Origin: Candidatus Nitrosopumilus sp. | Lineage (GTDB): Archaea > Thermoproteota > Nitrososphaeria > Nitrososphaerales > Nitrosopumilaceae | Reading direction: 5' to 3' | Assembly: GCA_016125975.1 (NCBI GenBank) | Contig: JAEFCZ010000010.1 | Span: forward strand, 1 to 32,924 | Length of the DNA: 32,924 bases | Shown here: one piece after another, positions 1 to 7,018 of the stretch | Position numbering within the stretch: position 1 is the stretch's first letter | How the letters are laid out: every line of letters starts with the position of its first letter | Translations under genes and position numbers: made by a program | The notes under the pieces: generated by a model | Told to the model about the DNA's origin: nothing | What the model saw: the letters and a program-made list of their open reading frames with translations, nothing else | Databases searched by the model: none

Positions 1-88
1 CTTCTTTAGGTTTGAAAGGTACTTGACATTCATTTCCGCAGTCACCACATGTTGCTGTGTGCATCTCTTTTTCTTCACCAAATGACAT
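1..88 (-). CDS. Small zinc-ribbon protein, N-terminal part (runs off window)
   Basis: Only 29 codons lie inside the window, reading down from an ATG at 88 and leaving through base 1. The visible peptide begins MSFGEEKEMHTATCGDCGNE and continues C-Q-V-P-F-K-P. The C-x-x-C-G pair followed by V-P-F-K-P resembles the first half of small archaeal and bacterial zinc ribbons whose second Cys pair usually follows a P-V-Y-C-x-x-C segment; that half would lie outside the window. A TATA-like stretch on the minus strand (about 105-115) lies some 20-27 bases before the ATG, fitting a leaderless gene. It is divergent from the transketolase operon. Function is unknown; nucleic-acid or protein binding would be a guess. 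Confidence 0.7.
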   Translation of the reverse strand, partial: MSFGEEKEMHTATCGDCGNECQVPFKPKE

Positions 89-225
89 ATCTTTCAAAAA
101 CTTGTAAAATTATACTGTAATTAAACCATTGTAAATTCTTTAAATTTTTTCTACGTGATTTGCTCCCTATTTTGATATTTTGTGATTTTTTTAGAATTTT
201 TTTATGAATGTGTTTTAGAAGTAGA

Positions 226-239
226 TTTTTATTAAATTT
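226..239 (+). promoter_or_regulatory. TATA-like promoter of the pentose phosphate operon
   Basis: The run TTTTTATTAAATTT is centred about 25 bases before the ATG at 258. No Shine-Dalgarno sequence sits before that ATG, so a leaderless transcript is likely. Position and composition are seen; activity is inferred. Confidence 0.5.
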
Positions 240-257
240 GAAGTCAAAACGATCGAT

Positions 258-1925
258 ATGGGGCTCAATTATTATCAAATTAAGAAAAATGTTCTTAGAG
301 CCCGAAAATTAGTAATCAAAGCTACAAATACTGCTGGTTCTGGTCATCCAGGTGGTTCATTCTCAATGGCTGAAATTTTGGGCTGTTTATTTAACAAATA
401 TTTGAAATTTGATCCTAAAAACCCTCAATGGGAAGATCGAGATCGTTTAGTTTTATCAAAGGGTCATGCAGCTCCAGGATTATTTTCGAATATGGCAGTG
501 GCAGGATATTTTCCAGAATCCGAACTTGAAACTTTGAGAAAATTTGGAAGTAAATTACAAGGACATCCAGATTTGAAATGTCCTGGAGTTGAATTTTGTG
601 GAGGTTCATTGGGTACTGGTTTGTCTTATTCTGTAGGTATTGCACTTGCAGGTAAAATCGATTCAAAAAATTATCATGTTTACACAATTATTGGAGATGG
701 AGAGTCTGACGAAGGTCAAATTTGGGAGGCTGCAATGACTGCTGCCAAATACAAAGTTGATAATCTTACTGCTTTTCTTGATCGAAATTTCATTCAACAA
801 GATTCCTACACTGAGAAAATTATGCCTCTTGACAAAAAATTAGAAAGCGATAATCTTTCTGAAATGTGGAAAGATGCCTCTAGATGGAAAACTGGTGACA
901 AATGGAGATCATTTGGTTGGAATGTAATTGAAATTGATGGACATAGAGTTGAACAGATTGATTCAGCTATCGCAAAAGCAAATGCAACTAAAGGTGTCCC
1001 AACAATAATTATCTCAAGAACCATTAAAGGAAAAGCTGTTGAACACATGGAAGATAACCCTGCATGGCATGGAAAGGCACCTGACTCTGATATTGTTCCA
1101 ATAATCAATATGGAATTAGATTCTCAATTTATGATTGCACCTTCAATTATTGCAGGTGATATGACAAATCTTGAAAATGAAGTTAAGAGATGTGTTTCAG
1201 GAAGAGCTGATTATATTCATCTAGATGTGATGGATGGACAATTTGTTCCAAACAAAACTTTTGATCATAACAAAATCAAAGAGTTACGATCACTTACTGT
1301 AATACCATTTGATACTCATCTGATGATTAATGATCCAGTAAAACATGTTAGAGATTACATTGATGCTGGAAGTGATATCATTACTGTACATGCTGAAGTA
1401 ACTGATGAATCTAGTTTTGGAGAAATTCATGATTTGTTAAAACAAAATCAAGTAGGTGTTGGCTTTGCAATTAATCCTGATACTGATTTACCTGAATGGT
1501 CTTACAAATTCTTACCTTCACTTGATCAGATTATTGTTATGTCTGTAGTACCTGGAAAATCTGGCCAAAAATACATTGAAGAAACACATGCAAAAATGGC
1601 CAAACTAAATACCATTCTAAAAGAACATAATTTTTCGGGATATATTGAGGCTGATGGGGGAGTAAATCTTGAAAATATTGGTTCAGTTTTTGCAGATGGT
1701 GCTAGAGCCTTTGTTGGAGGTGGAGCTATTATCGGACAACAAGATGTTTGTGCTGCAATTAGAGACTTTCGAACCGAAGTACTAGCATCCAGAAGAGGAC
1801 TCTTACTTGATAAAGCCAATGAATTAGGTGGAACAGAATTAGTAAACAAATGGATTGGATTACATGTTGTTGGTGAAAAACAAGAACAAATTAAAAAAAT
1901 TGCAAAGGAGAAGGGATATCTTTGA
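258..1925 (+). CDS. Transketolase N-terminal half fused to ribulose-phosphate 3-epimerase
   Basis: A 555-residue two-enzyme protein. Residues 1-285 are the thiamine-diphosphate half of transketolase: G-S-G-H-P-G-G (His30), S-K-G-H (His70), and the cofactor motif G-D-G (146-148) ending in D-R-N (175-177). Residues about 291-510 are a ribulose-phosphate 3-epimerase barrel: A-P-S (Ser296), H-L-D-V-M-D-G (His321, Asp323), T-H-L-M (His354) and A-D-G-G (Asp466), which match the family's catalytic and metal residues. The usual V-N-P-G-F-G-G-Q loop reads S-V-V-P-G-K-S-G-Q here. The last 40 residues are helical and unassigned. The epimerase makes xylulose 5-phosphate, which transketolase uses, so the fusion joins consecutive steps of the non-oxidative pentose phosphate pathway. 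The transketolase C-half is the next gene, overlapping by 4 bases. Confidence 0.92.
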   Translation: MGLNYYQIKKNVLRARKLVIKATNTAGSGHPGGSFSMAEILGCLFNKYLKFDPKNPQWEDRDRLVLSKGHAAPGLFSNMAVAGYFPESELETLRKFGSKLQGHPDLKCPGVEFCGGSLGTGLSYSVGIALAGKIDSKNYHVYTIIGDGESDEGQIWEAAMTAAKYKVDNLTAFLDRNFIQQDSYTEKIMPLDKKLESDNLSEMWKDASRWKTGDKWRSFGWNVIEIDGHRVEQIDSAIAKANATKGVPTIIISRTIKGKAVEHMEDNPAWHGKAPDSDIVPIINMELDSQFMIAPSIIAGDMTNLENEVKRCVSGRADYIHLDVMDGQFVPNKTFDHNKIKELRSLTVIPFDTHLMINDPVKHVRDYIDAGSDIITVHAEVTDESSFGEIHDLLKQNQVGVGFAINPDTDLPEWSYKFLPSLDQIIVMSVVPGKSGQKYIEETHAKMAKLNTILKEHNFSGYIEADGGVNLENIGSVFADGARAFVGGGAIIGQQDVCAAIRDFRTEVLASRRGLLLDKANELGGTELVNKWIGLHVVGEKQEQIKKIAKEKGYL

Positions 1926-2896
1926 ATGAACCAGTAATGACTGACATGCGTTCAGAATATTCAAAATCTTTAATCCAACTTGGAAAAGAAAACCCAAATG
2001 TTGTTGTATTGGGAGCTGATACTACTGATTCACTAAAAACATCTGGTTTTGGAAAAGAATTTCCAAATAGATTTTTTAATGTTGGAATTGCTGAAGCAAA
2101 CCTTGTAACAACTTCTGCTGGTTTAGCAGTATCTGGAAAAATCCCTTTTGCAAGTACTTATGCAATATTTTTGCCTGGAAGGGCAGTGGATCAAATTAGA
2201 AATAACGTAGCTTACCCTTCTCCACCTGAAAAAAAAGGTCTTAATGTAAAATTTGTTGTTTCACACGGAGGTCTTTCAGTTGGACCTGATGGTGGTTCAC
2301 ATCAACAAATTGAAGATATTGGAATTATGAGAGTAATTCCAAATTTTCGAGTTTTTATTCCTGCAGATACAGTTGCAGTCTCAAAATTAACATATTTGAT
2401 GGCTAACGAATATGGACCATTTTACATGCGAATGGCTAGATCAAAAACTCCCTTAATCCATTCAGATTCTCAAAACTTTGAAATTGGAAAGGGAATAACT
2501 TTGAGAGATGGTTCTGATTGTACCATTGCAACATGTGGAATCACTGTAAGGATGGCATTAGAAGCTGCTGAAACACTTCAACAAGAAGGAATCTCTTGTA
2601 GAGTTTTGGATATGTTTTCAATAAAACCAATTGACAGTGAAATTTTAGAAAAAGCTGCTCGTGAAACTGGATGCATTGTAACTACTGAAGAACATAATAT
2701 TGTTGGTGGAATGGGTTCTGCAGTTGCTGAATCTGTTTCTGAATCATATCCTGTGCCTGTAAAGAGAATTGGTGCTCAAGACATGTTTGGTGAGTCTGCT
2801 AGGGATAATGAAATTCCTTTACTTTTAGAAAAGCATGGAATAACATCTTTTAATATGGTAAAACAAGTCAAAGAGATTAGGAGTAAAAAATTATGA
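1922..2896 (+). CDS. Transketolase, C-terminal half
   Basis: A 324-residue protein carrying the pyrimidine-binding and C-terminal domains of transketolase, as in archaea and some bacteria where the enzyme is split. It shows the E-A-N motif (V-G-I-A-E-A-N) with the Glu expected to activate thiamine diphosphate, H-G-G-L-S-V-G-P-D-G in the active-site loop, and T-T-E-E-H in the C-terminal domain. The start is a TTG overlapping the previous stop (TTGA). A purine-rich AAGGAGAAGGGA at 1905-1916 serves as ribosome-binding site; an ATG at 1937 is the alternative. It should pair with the transketolase part of the upstream fusion to form an active enzyme. The next gene overlaps by ATGA. Confidence 0.93.
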   Translation: MNEPVMTDMRSEYSKSLIQLGKENPNVVVLGADTTDSLKTSGFGKEFPNRFFNVGIAEANLVTTSAGLAVSGKIPFASTYAIFLPGRAVDQIRNNVAYPSPPEKKGLNVKFVVSHGGLSVGPDGGSHQQIEDIGIMRVIPNFRVFIPADTVAVSKLTYLMANEYGPFYMRMARSKTPLIHSDSQNFEIGKGITLRDGSDCTIATCGITVRMALEAAETLQQEGISCRVLDMFSIKPIDSEILEKAARETGCIVTTEEHNIVGGMGSAVAESVSESYPVPVKRIGAQDMFGESARDNEIPLLLEKHGITSFNMVKQVKEIRSKKL

Positions 2897-3561
2897 AGAT
2901 TTTTCTTGACACTGCCAATTTAGAATCAATAAAAAAATTCAATGACATGGGATTACTTGATGGAATTACTACAAACCCATCTCTTATGTCAAAAGAAAAA
3001 GGCAATCCTAAAGATGCAATGGAAGAGATTACAAAAATTATCAAAGGTGATGTTAGTCTTGAAGTTGTTAGTACTGAATTTTCTGGAATGATGGAAGAAG
3101 GAAAACGATTACGTGAATATGGTGATAATGTTGTTGTTAAAGTTCCTATGACTCCTGATGGATTAAAAGCATGTAAATCACTTTCATCTGAAAGAATTCC
3201 TGTAAATGTAACGTTAGTATTTTCTCCAAATCAAGCTCTACTTGCTGCAAAATCTGGTGCAAAATATGTTAGTCCATTTATTGGAAGATTGGATGACATT
3301 GGTCAAGATGGTATGAATCTCATTCAAGATATTAAAGATATTTTTAAAAATTATCCTCACTTGAAAACTGAAATTTTGGTTGCAAGTGTTCGTCATCCAA
3401 TGCATGTAGTTGATGCTGCAAAAATTGGAGCTGATGTGGTTACTTTACCTCCTGGAGTATTAGATAAGATGCTTCAACACCCATTAACAAAAATTGGTTT
3501 AGAAAACTTTCTCAAAGATTGGGAAAAAGTAAAATCTGAAAATCCAGATGTGAAAATCTAA
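2893..3561 (+). CDS. Transaldolase / fructose-6-phosphate aldolase family protein
   Basis: A 222-residue protein of the short transaldolase class (TalC/MipB-like, usually 210-225 residues). Visible hallmarks are F-L-D-T-A-N (4-9), the T-T-N-P-S-L loop (26-31) and V-V-V-K-V-P with the Schiff-base lysine at 83. The C-terminal part has V-A-S-V-R-H-P and a D-V-V-T-L-P-P strand. It starts at an ATG overlapping the transketolase stop, so translation is coupled. With transketolase and the epimerase it would complete sugar-phosphate interconversion that makes ribose 5-phosphate and erythrose 4-phosphate. Sequence alone does not separate true transaldolase activity from fructose-6-phosphate aldolase activity. 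Confidence 0.9.
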   Translation: MKIFLDTANLESIKKFNDMGLLDGITTNPSLMSKEKGNPKDAMEEITKIIKGDVSLEVVSTEFSGMMEEGKRLREYGDNVVVKVPMTPDGLKACKSLSSERIPVNVTLVFSPNQALLAAKSGAKYVSPFIGRLDDIGQDGMNLIQDIKDIFKNYPHLKTEILVASVRHPMHVVDAAKIGADVVTLPPGVLDKMLQHPLTKIGLENFLKDWEKVKSENPDVKI

Positions 3562-3608
3562 GATAATCTTATTGGAATAAAATCGTAAAAATGAAGTTTT
3601 GAGGAATA

Positions 3609-3872
3609 CTATTTGCCTCTGCTCTTTCTAGAGCCTGTTCCTCTACCTGTACTTCGGGTCATTCCTTCTGTTGAAGGTCTATCTTTTGGTTCTGGTATAT
3701 CGCTAAGTTTTCTAGAGCCTGTTCCTCTACCTGTATGTACTCTAGTATTTCCTGCGGCTTTTTTCTTTTCTGCTTGGAGTTTTCTAAATTCCTCTCCTGA
3801 GATTTTTTGTTTTGAATCATCAACCTTGATAGTTCCTGTTCCCCTTCCAGTTCGTATTTTGATTTTGCCCAT
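3609..3872 (-). CDS. Small basic GRGTG-repeat protein
   Basis: An 87-residue Lys/Arg/Gly-rich protein with three copies of T-G-R-G-T-G followed by a basic residue pair, near residues 8-13, 47-52 and 75-80. The last two copies read T-G-R-G-T-G-S-R-K and are joined by an acidic, Pro-rich spacer. It has no signal peptide and no membrane segment. The TATA-like GATAAATACC (minus strand, about 3893-3902) sits 21-30 bases upstream, so the message is probably leaderless. It ends convergently with the aldolase gene. I do not recognise a characterised family. The repeated Arg/Gly motif could bind nucleic acid, but that is only a suggestion from composition. Confidence 0.7.
   Translation of the reverse strand: MGKIKIRTGRGTGTIKVDDSKQKISGEEFRKLQAEKKKAAGNTRVHTGRGTGSRKLSDIPEPKDRPSTEGMTRSTGRGTGSRKSRGK
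3625..3735. repeat. 27-bp exact direct repeat inside the GRGTG gene
   Basis: Bases 3625-3651 and 3709-3735 are identical over 27 bp. They encode the T-G-R-G-T-G-S-R-K units of the minus-strand gene. The offset is 84 bp, or 28 codons. A diverged third unit lies near 3835-3860. Identity at synonymous positions suggests a recent duplication or gene conversion. Confidence 0.85.
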
Positions 3873-3938
3873 AAAATTAGTTAAATTATCTGGTATTTAT
3901 CTAAGCTCATTTTCTGAATTAATTTGGATTTTGATACT

Positions 3939-4958
3939 CTAATTATTGATCCAGCCTAATTTTTTGAAATATGTAAACATCATAATTGCAGGAATTGCTG
4001 ATGCTAGAATCATAACTATGAAAGTTGTAAATGGACCTAAGAACATTGGATTTTCTCCAATTCCACCTGGCAAATTTACGTTCATTCCATAAAATGTTCC
4101 AATTACTGTTGCTGGAATTGCTAATGTGAATATGATAGTTAAAACCGCAAGTACTTTATTCGTTTTTTCTGTACTTAACACAAAATCTGTATCTTTGTAA
4201 ATCTCCATTGTTTCTCTTGATTCTTCTAATGTTTCAATTACTTTATCAATGTGATCGATTACATCATCAAAATATAATGAAAGATCTTCTTCTCTTTCGG
4301 AAAACTTCTTTACATTCTTTGTAATTTCTAAAACAAACTTCTTTAATGGATTGGCTATTCTTCTTAGCCTGTTAATCTCTCTTCTAAGTAATGCAATACT
4401 TCTTGCTACTGGTTTTGTTTCATCAAACACTCTATCTTCAATTTCGTCCAAATTGGCAATAATTTTTCTAGATGTATGTAACAGATCATCTACTAACACA
4501 TCTATAATTTCGTGAAGTAATAGTCCTGAAGATTTTTGTAATATTCTATTTTTTCTCTGTTCATCTGAATTTGATTTGCAAATATCAACCAATTCCACAA
4601 GTGGTTTAAGATCTCCTTGGTGAACTGTGACTAGAAAATCCTTTCCTATGAATATGGATAATTGACTATTTTTTGAAATTCCGACTTTTTGGGTTAGTGG
4701 TGGAAAATGAAGAATTACGAAAAAATGATCATCATAACTGTCTAATTTTGGAAGCTCAAATTTTGTCATACAGTCTTCAATGTTTAATGCATTGAAATTG
4801 TATTTTTTAGCTAATTTTTCTACATCATTTCTATCAGGATTCTGTAAATCAACCCACACAAATTTTTCTGCCTGTATGGTTTCAATTTTCTTTTCAATAG
4901 AACTCCCTATGGATTTTCTACCCGAACGTAATCTATTGGAGATGAATCCTTTTCTCAT
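3939..4958 (-). CDS. corA: CorA-family magnesium/divalent cation channel
   Basis: A 339-residue protein with the CorA layout: a soluble N-terminal domain (about 1-175), a long charged helical region (about 180-270), and two C-terminal membrane helices (about 273-293 and 308-331). The first helix ends in Y-G-M-N, the selectivity-filter motif of the family. The protein ends in a short basic tail (F-K-K-L-G-W-I-N-N). It should form a pentameric membrane channel importing Mg2+, and possibly Co2+ or Ni2+. A TATA-like TTTAAATT (minus strand, 4983-4990) lies 25-32 bases before the ATG, so the gene is probably leaderless. Confidence 0.93.
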   Translation of the reverse strand: MRKGFISNRLRSGRKSIGSSIEKKIETIQAEKFVWVDLQNPDRNDVEKLAKKYNFNALNIEDCMTKFELPKLDSYDDHFFVILHFPPLTQKVGISKNSQLSIFIGKDFLVTVHQGDLKPLVELVDICKSNSDEQRKNRILQKSSGLLLHEIIDVLVDDLLHTSRKIIANLDEIEDRVFDETKPVARSIALLRREINRLRRIANPLKKFVLEITKNVKKFSEREEDLSLYFDDVIDHIDKVIETLEESRETMEIYKDTDFVLSTEKTNKVLAVLTIIFTLAIPATVIGTFYGMNVNLPGGIGENPMFLGPFTTFIVMILASAIPAIMMFTYFKKLGWINN

Positions 4959-4980
4959 GTCGAAAAATACCCTGATACAA

Positions 4981-4992
4981 CAAATTTAAAGC
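4981..4992 (-). promoter_or_regulatory. TATA-like box of corA
   Basis: Read on the minus strand, GCTTTAAATTTG contains an archaeal TATA-like core 25-32 bases before the corA ATG. Spacing fits a leaderless transcript. Confidence 0.5.
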
Positions 4993-5065
4993 GATCGTTA
5001 TTACTTTACATTAAATCTACAGTTAATTACAAAATACAGAATTATGCTAAAATTTTAGGCTCTAT

Positions 5066-5146
5066 CTACTTGTATGGAAGTAAATACATTCCGCCGTAGT
5101 ATGTTAGTCCGATTGTAATGGCCATTGCAACCCACCAAAATCTCAT
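5066..5146 (-). CDS. Possible 26-residue single-pass membrane peptide
   Basis: An ATG-to-TAG frame of 26 codons reads MRFWWVAMAITIGLTYYGGM followed by Y-L-L-P-Y-K. It is strongly hydrophobic, with a positive N-terminus and aromatic residues at both ends, as expected for one short membrane helix. An AT-rich TATA-like element (GATTTATTATTAACTA, minus strand, 5163-5178) is centred about 25 bases before the ATG. It could be a small subunit of a membrane complex, or a non-coding stretch that happens to be open. It is the only coding candidate between corA and tRNA-His. Confidence 0.5.
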   Translation of the reverse strand: MRFWWVAMAITIGLTYYGGMYLLPYK

Positions 5147-5162
5147 AATAGAAATTTCACAT

Positions 5163-5178
5163 AGTTAATAATAAATCT
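5163..5178 (-). promoter_or_regulatory. TATA-like promoter of the 26-residue peptide
   Basis: The minus-strand AT-rich segment is centred about 25 bases upstream of the ATG at 5146. Its position is the main argument that the short frame is a real leaderless gene. Confidence 0.4.
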
Positions 5179-5239
5179 ACAGTCTGATTTTCATAAAAAA
5201 TCAAAGATTATTACTGGATGAACTTTTTTTCTAATTTGT

Positions 5240-5312
5240 GGCCTTCGTAGTACAGTGGTTAGTATAGAGGATTGTGGATCCTCGGACAGGAGTTCGATTC
5301 CCCTCGAGGGCC
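5240..5312 (+). tRNA. tRNA-His (anticodon GTG)
   Basis: A complete 73-base cloverleaf. The acceptor stem GCCTTCG pairs with CGAGGGC, and the anticodon stem GAGGA/TCCTC encloses TT-GTG-GA. The extra G at position -1, the histidine identity element, is encoded at 5240 opposite discriminator C73 at 5312. The variable loop has 4 bases. The T stem AGGAG/CCCCT has an A52-C62 mismatch. CCA is not encoded; a T-rich run follows. There is no intron. Confidence 0.95.
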
Positions 5313-5371
5313 TCTTTTTATTTTATAATATGATATTCTTCACAGAATAAATTTTCAAACGGTGATCACAA

Positions 5372-5758
5372 CTATGATTTTGAAGGACCAATTCCCAATA
5401 ATGTTGAAACATTTTTTATATTGATATTTTTGAACATCTCTACTTCTTCATCATTGTTATCCATACTGATAAAGAGTAAATGATCATCATCAATTGGAAT
5501 GGTTATTCTCTTAATTTTTTCATATGATGAAACTGAATATAATGGATTTCCAACTTTATCTTTAATTTCTGCACGTGATTTCCATGATTCAATTGTTCGA
5601 TTCAACTGTTCTTTAGTTTCTTCTAAAGAAAATAATTGTCTAATGTCATCACGACGTTTTTGAAATAACAATTCTTCTTTTAGACTACAAATAGCAGAAA
5701 ATCTAACATTTTTGTTTGATATCATTAAAACTTCTAAAAAACTCCTGTAATCTTCCAT
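5372..5758 (-). CDS. DUF6659-like protein
   Basis: A 128-residue soluble protein without signal peptide or membrane helix. Layout: an N-terminal helix, a strand-rich segment with R-F-S-A-I-C (about 19-24), a helical L-F-S-L-E-E-T-K-E-Q-L segment, and a hydrophobic core Y-E-K-I-K-R-I-T-I-P-I-D-D-D-H-L-L-F-I-S. From memory this matches small thaumarchaeal proteins of the DUF6659 type, whose fold suggests a sensor or roadblock-like domain; function is not known. The ATG at 5758 has AGGAG only 2-3 bases away, and a TATA-like TTTTTAATGG lies about 25 bases upstream, so a leaderless start is equally possible. Confidence 0.7.
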   Translation of the reverse strand: MEDYRSFLEVLMISNKNVRFSAICSLKEELLFQKRRDDIRQLFSLEETKEQLNRTIESWKSRAEIKDKVGNPLYSVSSYEKIKRITIPIDDDHLLFISMDNNDEEVEMFKNINIKNVSTLLGIGPSKS

Positions 5759-5810
5759 TTCTCCTGTTAGTTTTTACCATTAAAAAATGTGATCATAAAT
5801 TGTTGAAAAT

Positions 5811-5832
5811 TTGAGATTATCTAATCACTCAA
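5811..5832 (-). terminator. Imperfect hairpin after the unknown protein gene
   Basis: On the minus strand, TTGAGTGATTA and TAATCTCAA can pair with a two-base bulge around a two-base loop, followed by a short T-rich run. It begins 12 bases after the stop of the gene ending at 5844. It may end that transcript; archaeal termination usually needs only the T-rich run. Confidence 0.3.
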
Positions 5833-5843
5833 ATCTAACATAA

Positions 5844-6191
5844 TTAAAATATTCCAAATTTACTTGATTCCATTTCTTCTTTTATAGCAAGCTTGAATCT
5901 GGGTGACTTGCTCTCTAAATTATTGGTTAACCAAGTCAGGAATTTTTTCTCTGTACCTTTTCCTTTTAATTTCTCAAAGTCAGGACCCATCATACCAACC
6001 AATTTTTGAATGAGTGATTTATTCACACTTAATACAAAAAAATGCCATCCAAACGCAAATTCTGAATCTGTCATCACAAAATCTTCTTCACTGTGAACCA
6101 TTTCTTCTAAAAGTGATAATTGTCTTGTTAATGCTTTGCTTGTTTTATCATAATCTACTGCTGATACATTGATATGCATTCTTCCATCCAT
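5844..6191 (-). CDS. Hypothetical protein, 115 residues
   Basis: I do not recognise this soluble, mostly helical protein. It shows a D-F-V-M-T-D-S-E-F-A-F-G-W-H-F-F-V segment and ends in F-G-I-F. The frame is open back to a TTG at 6230, which would give 128 residues, but I prefer the ATG at 6191: the first 13 residues of the long form are unlike a structured start, and an AT-rich TATA-like stretch (minus strand, about 6208-6220) lies about 25 bases before 6191. The upstream methyltransferase-like gene stops at 6232. Function is unknown. Confidence 0.65.
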   Translation of the reverse strand: MDGRMHINVSAVDYDKTSKALTRQLSLLEEMVHSEEDFVMTDSEFAFGWHFFVLSVNKSLIQKLVGMMGPDFEKLKGKGTEKKFLTWLTNNLESKSPRFKLAIKEEMESSKFGIF

Positions 6192-6231
6192 AATTGATTT
6201 ATGTAAAAACAAAATAAAAGGATTACACAAA

Positions 6232-6993
6232 TTATTCTTTTAACATGGGTTCAAAATCAATATCAAAATTCATTTTCATAAGTTTGATGTATGTCTGAAT
6301 AGATTCTGGAATCTCTTCTCCACAAGCAACTCCTAATTTTTTTGCATTAATCCACATAACTAATGTCTGGATAATTGTAAGAAATCTATCATTTTTGATT
6401 TCAGGTGATCCAATTGCTTTTGTGTATCTTTCTGCAAATTCCCATGCTGTAACAAAATCAATACACTTTACTCCAAATACTGATAGTAACTGTTCTTGCA
6501 TGTTTTTTGCTTTTTTGAGTGGTATTTTGTTTATGATATATGGAAAATCTACTTTGTCTGGAATACAATCTGGAAGGGGGCCCCAAATTGTAATTATTTT
6601 TGTTTCTGGTTTTAATTCTTTGAATTTTTCTAATATTTGATTTGTAATATTATCATCTGTAAACCAAAATAAAATTACTGTCGCATCCGAAATCTCTGAA
6701 TCTAAAACATTTTGACATCTTAGTTCTGCTTGAATTTGTTTTTCCTCAAGATTCTTTTTGGCATTTTTAATTTTCTCACAATTATTGTCTATTCCTACAG
6801 CTTTTTCTACCTGAAACTCCTTTACGGCAATCTCAATTCCTTTTTCATTTCCACATCCTAAATGATAAAAAATATCATCTTTTTCTAGTCTTACAAATTT
6901 GAAAATTTCTCTTAGAGACTTTTCTGGTAATTGTACGTCCTCTCCACTCAGTAAATTTTCAGGAAGAGTCTCTAGATATTCATCAATTTTCAA
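6232..6993 (-). CDS. aKMT-like Rossmann methyltransferase with altered motif I and C-terminal extension
   Basis: A 253-residue protein. Residues about 20-150 resemble the small archaeal protein-lysine methyltransferases (aKMT, a Dot1-like seven-strand fold): L-E-K-D-D-I-F-Y-H-L-G-C-G, then A-V-G-I-D with the ribose-binding acid at Asp69, and a K-P-E-T-K-I-I-T strand. The usual D-L-G-C-G-D-G-R reads H-L-G-C-G-N-E-K here (44-51), so the first Asp and a Gly of the SAM loop are changed. About 100 extra residues follow the domain. The start is TTG (6993), 25 bases after the UPF0147 stop, so the two may be cotranscribed. It may be a diverged methyltransferase or a SAM-binding or inactive relative. 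Confidence 0.75.
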   Translation of the reverse strand: MKIDEYLETLPENLLSGEDVQLPEKSLREIFKFVRLEKDDIFYHLGCGNEKGIEIAVKEFQVEKAVGIDNNCEKIKNAKKNLEEKQIQAELRCQNVLDSEISDATVILFWFTDDNITNQILEKFKELKPETKIITIWGPLPDCIPDKVDFPYIINKIPLKKAKNMQEQLLSVFGVKCIDFVTAWEFAERYTKAIGSPEIKNDRFLTIIQTLVMWINAKKLGVACGEEIPESIQTYIKLMKMNFDIDFEPMLKE

Positions 6994-7018
6994 TAATATT
7001 TGTTTTAAAAACGAGAAT

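Noticed and set aside
3625-3735. Direct repeats as a CRISPR array
   Set aside because: There are only two exact copies, they are inside a coding frame and in phase with codons, and no cas gene is present.
3613-3942. 109-residue plus-strand frame over the GRGTG gene
   Set aside because: Its periodic P-V-P-L-P-V segments are the antisense of the GRGTG units, and the minus-strand protein has the better promoter and composition. The choice of strand is not proved.
6192-6230. TTG start at 6230 for the unknown protein
   Set aside because: It lies one base after the preceding stop with no ribosome-binding site, and the first 13 residues overlap a TATA-like stretch that fits an ATG start at 6191.
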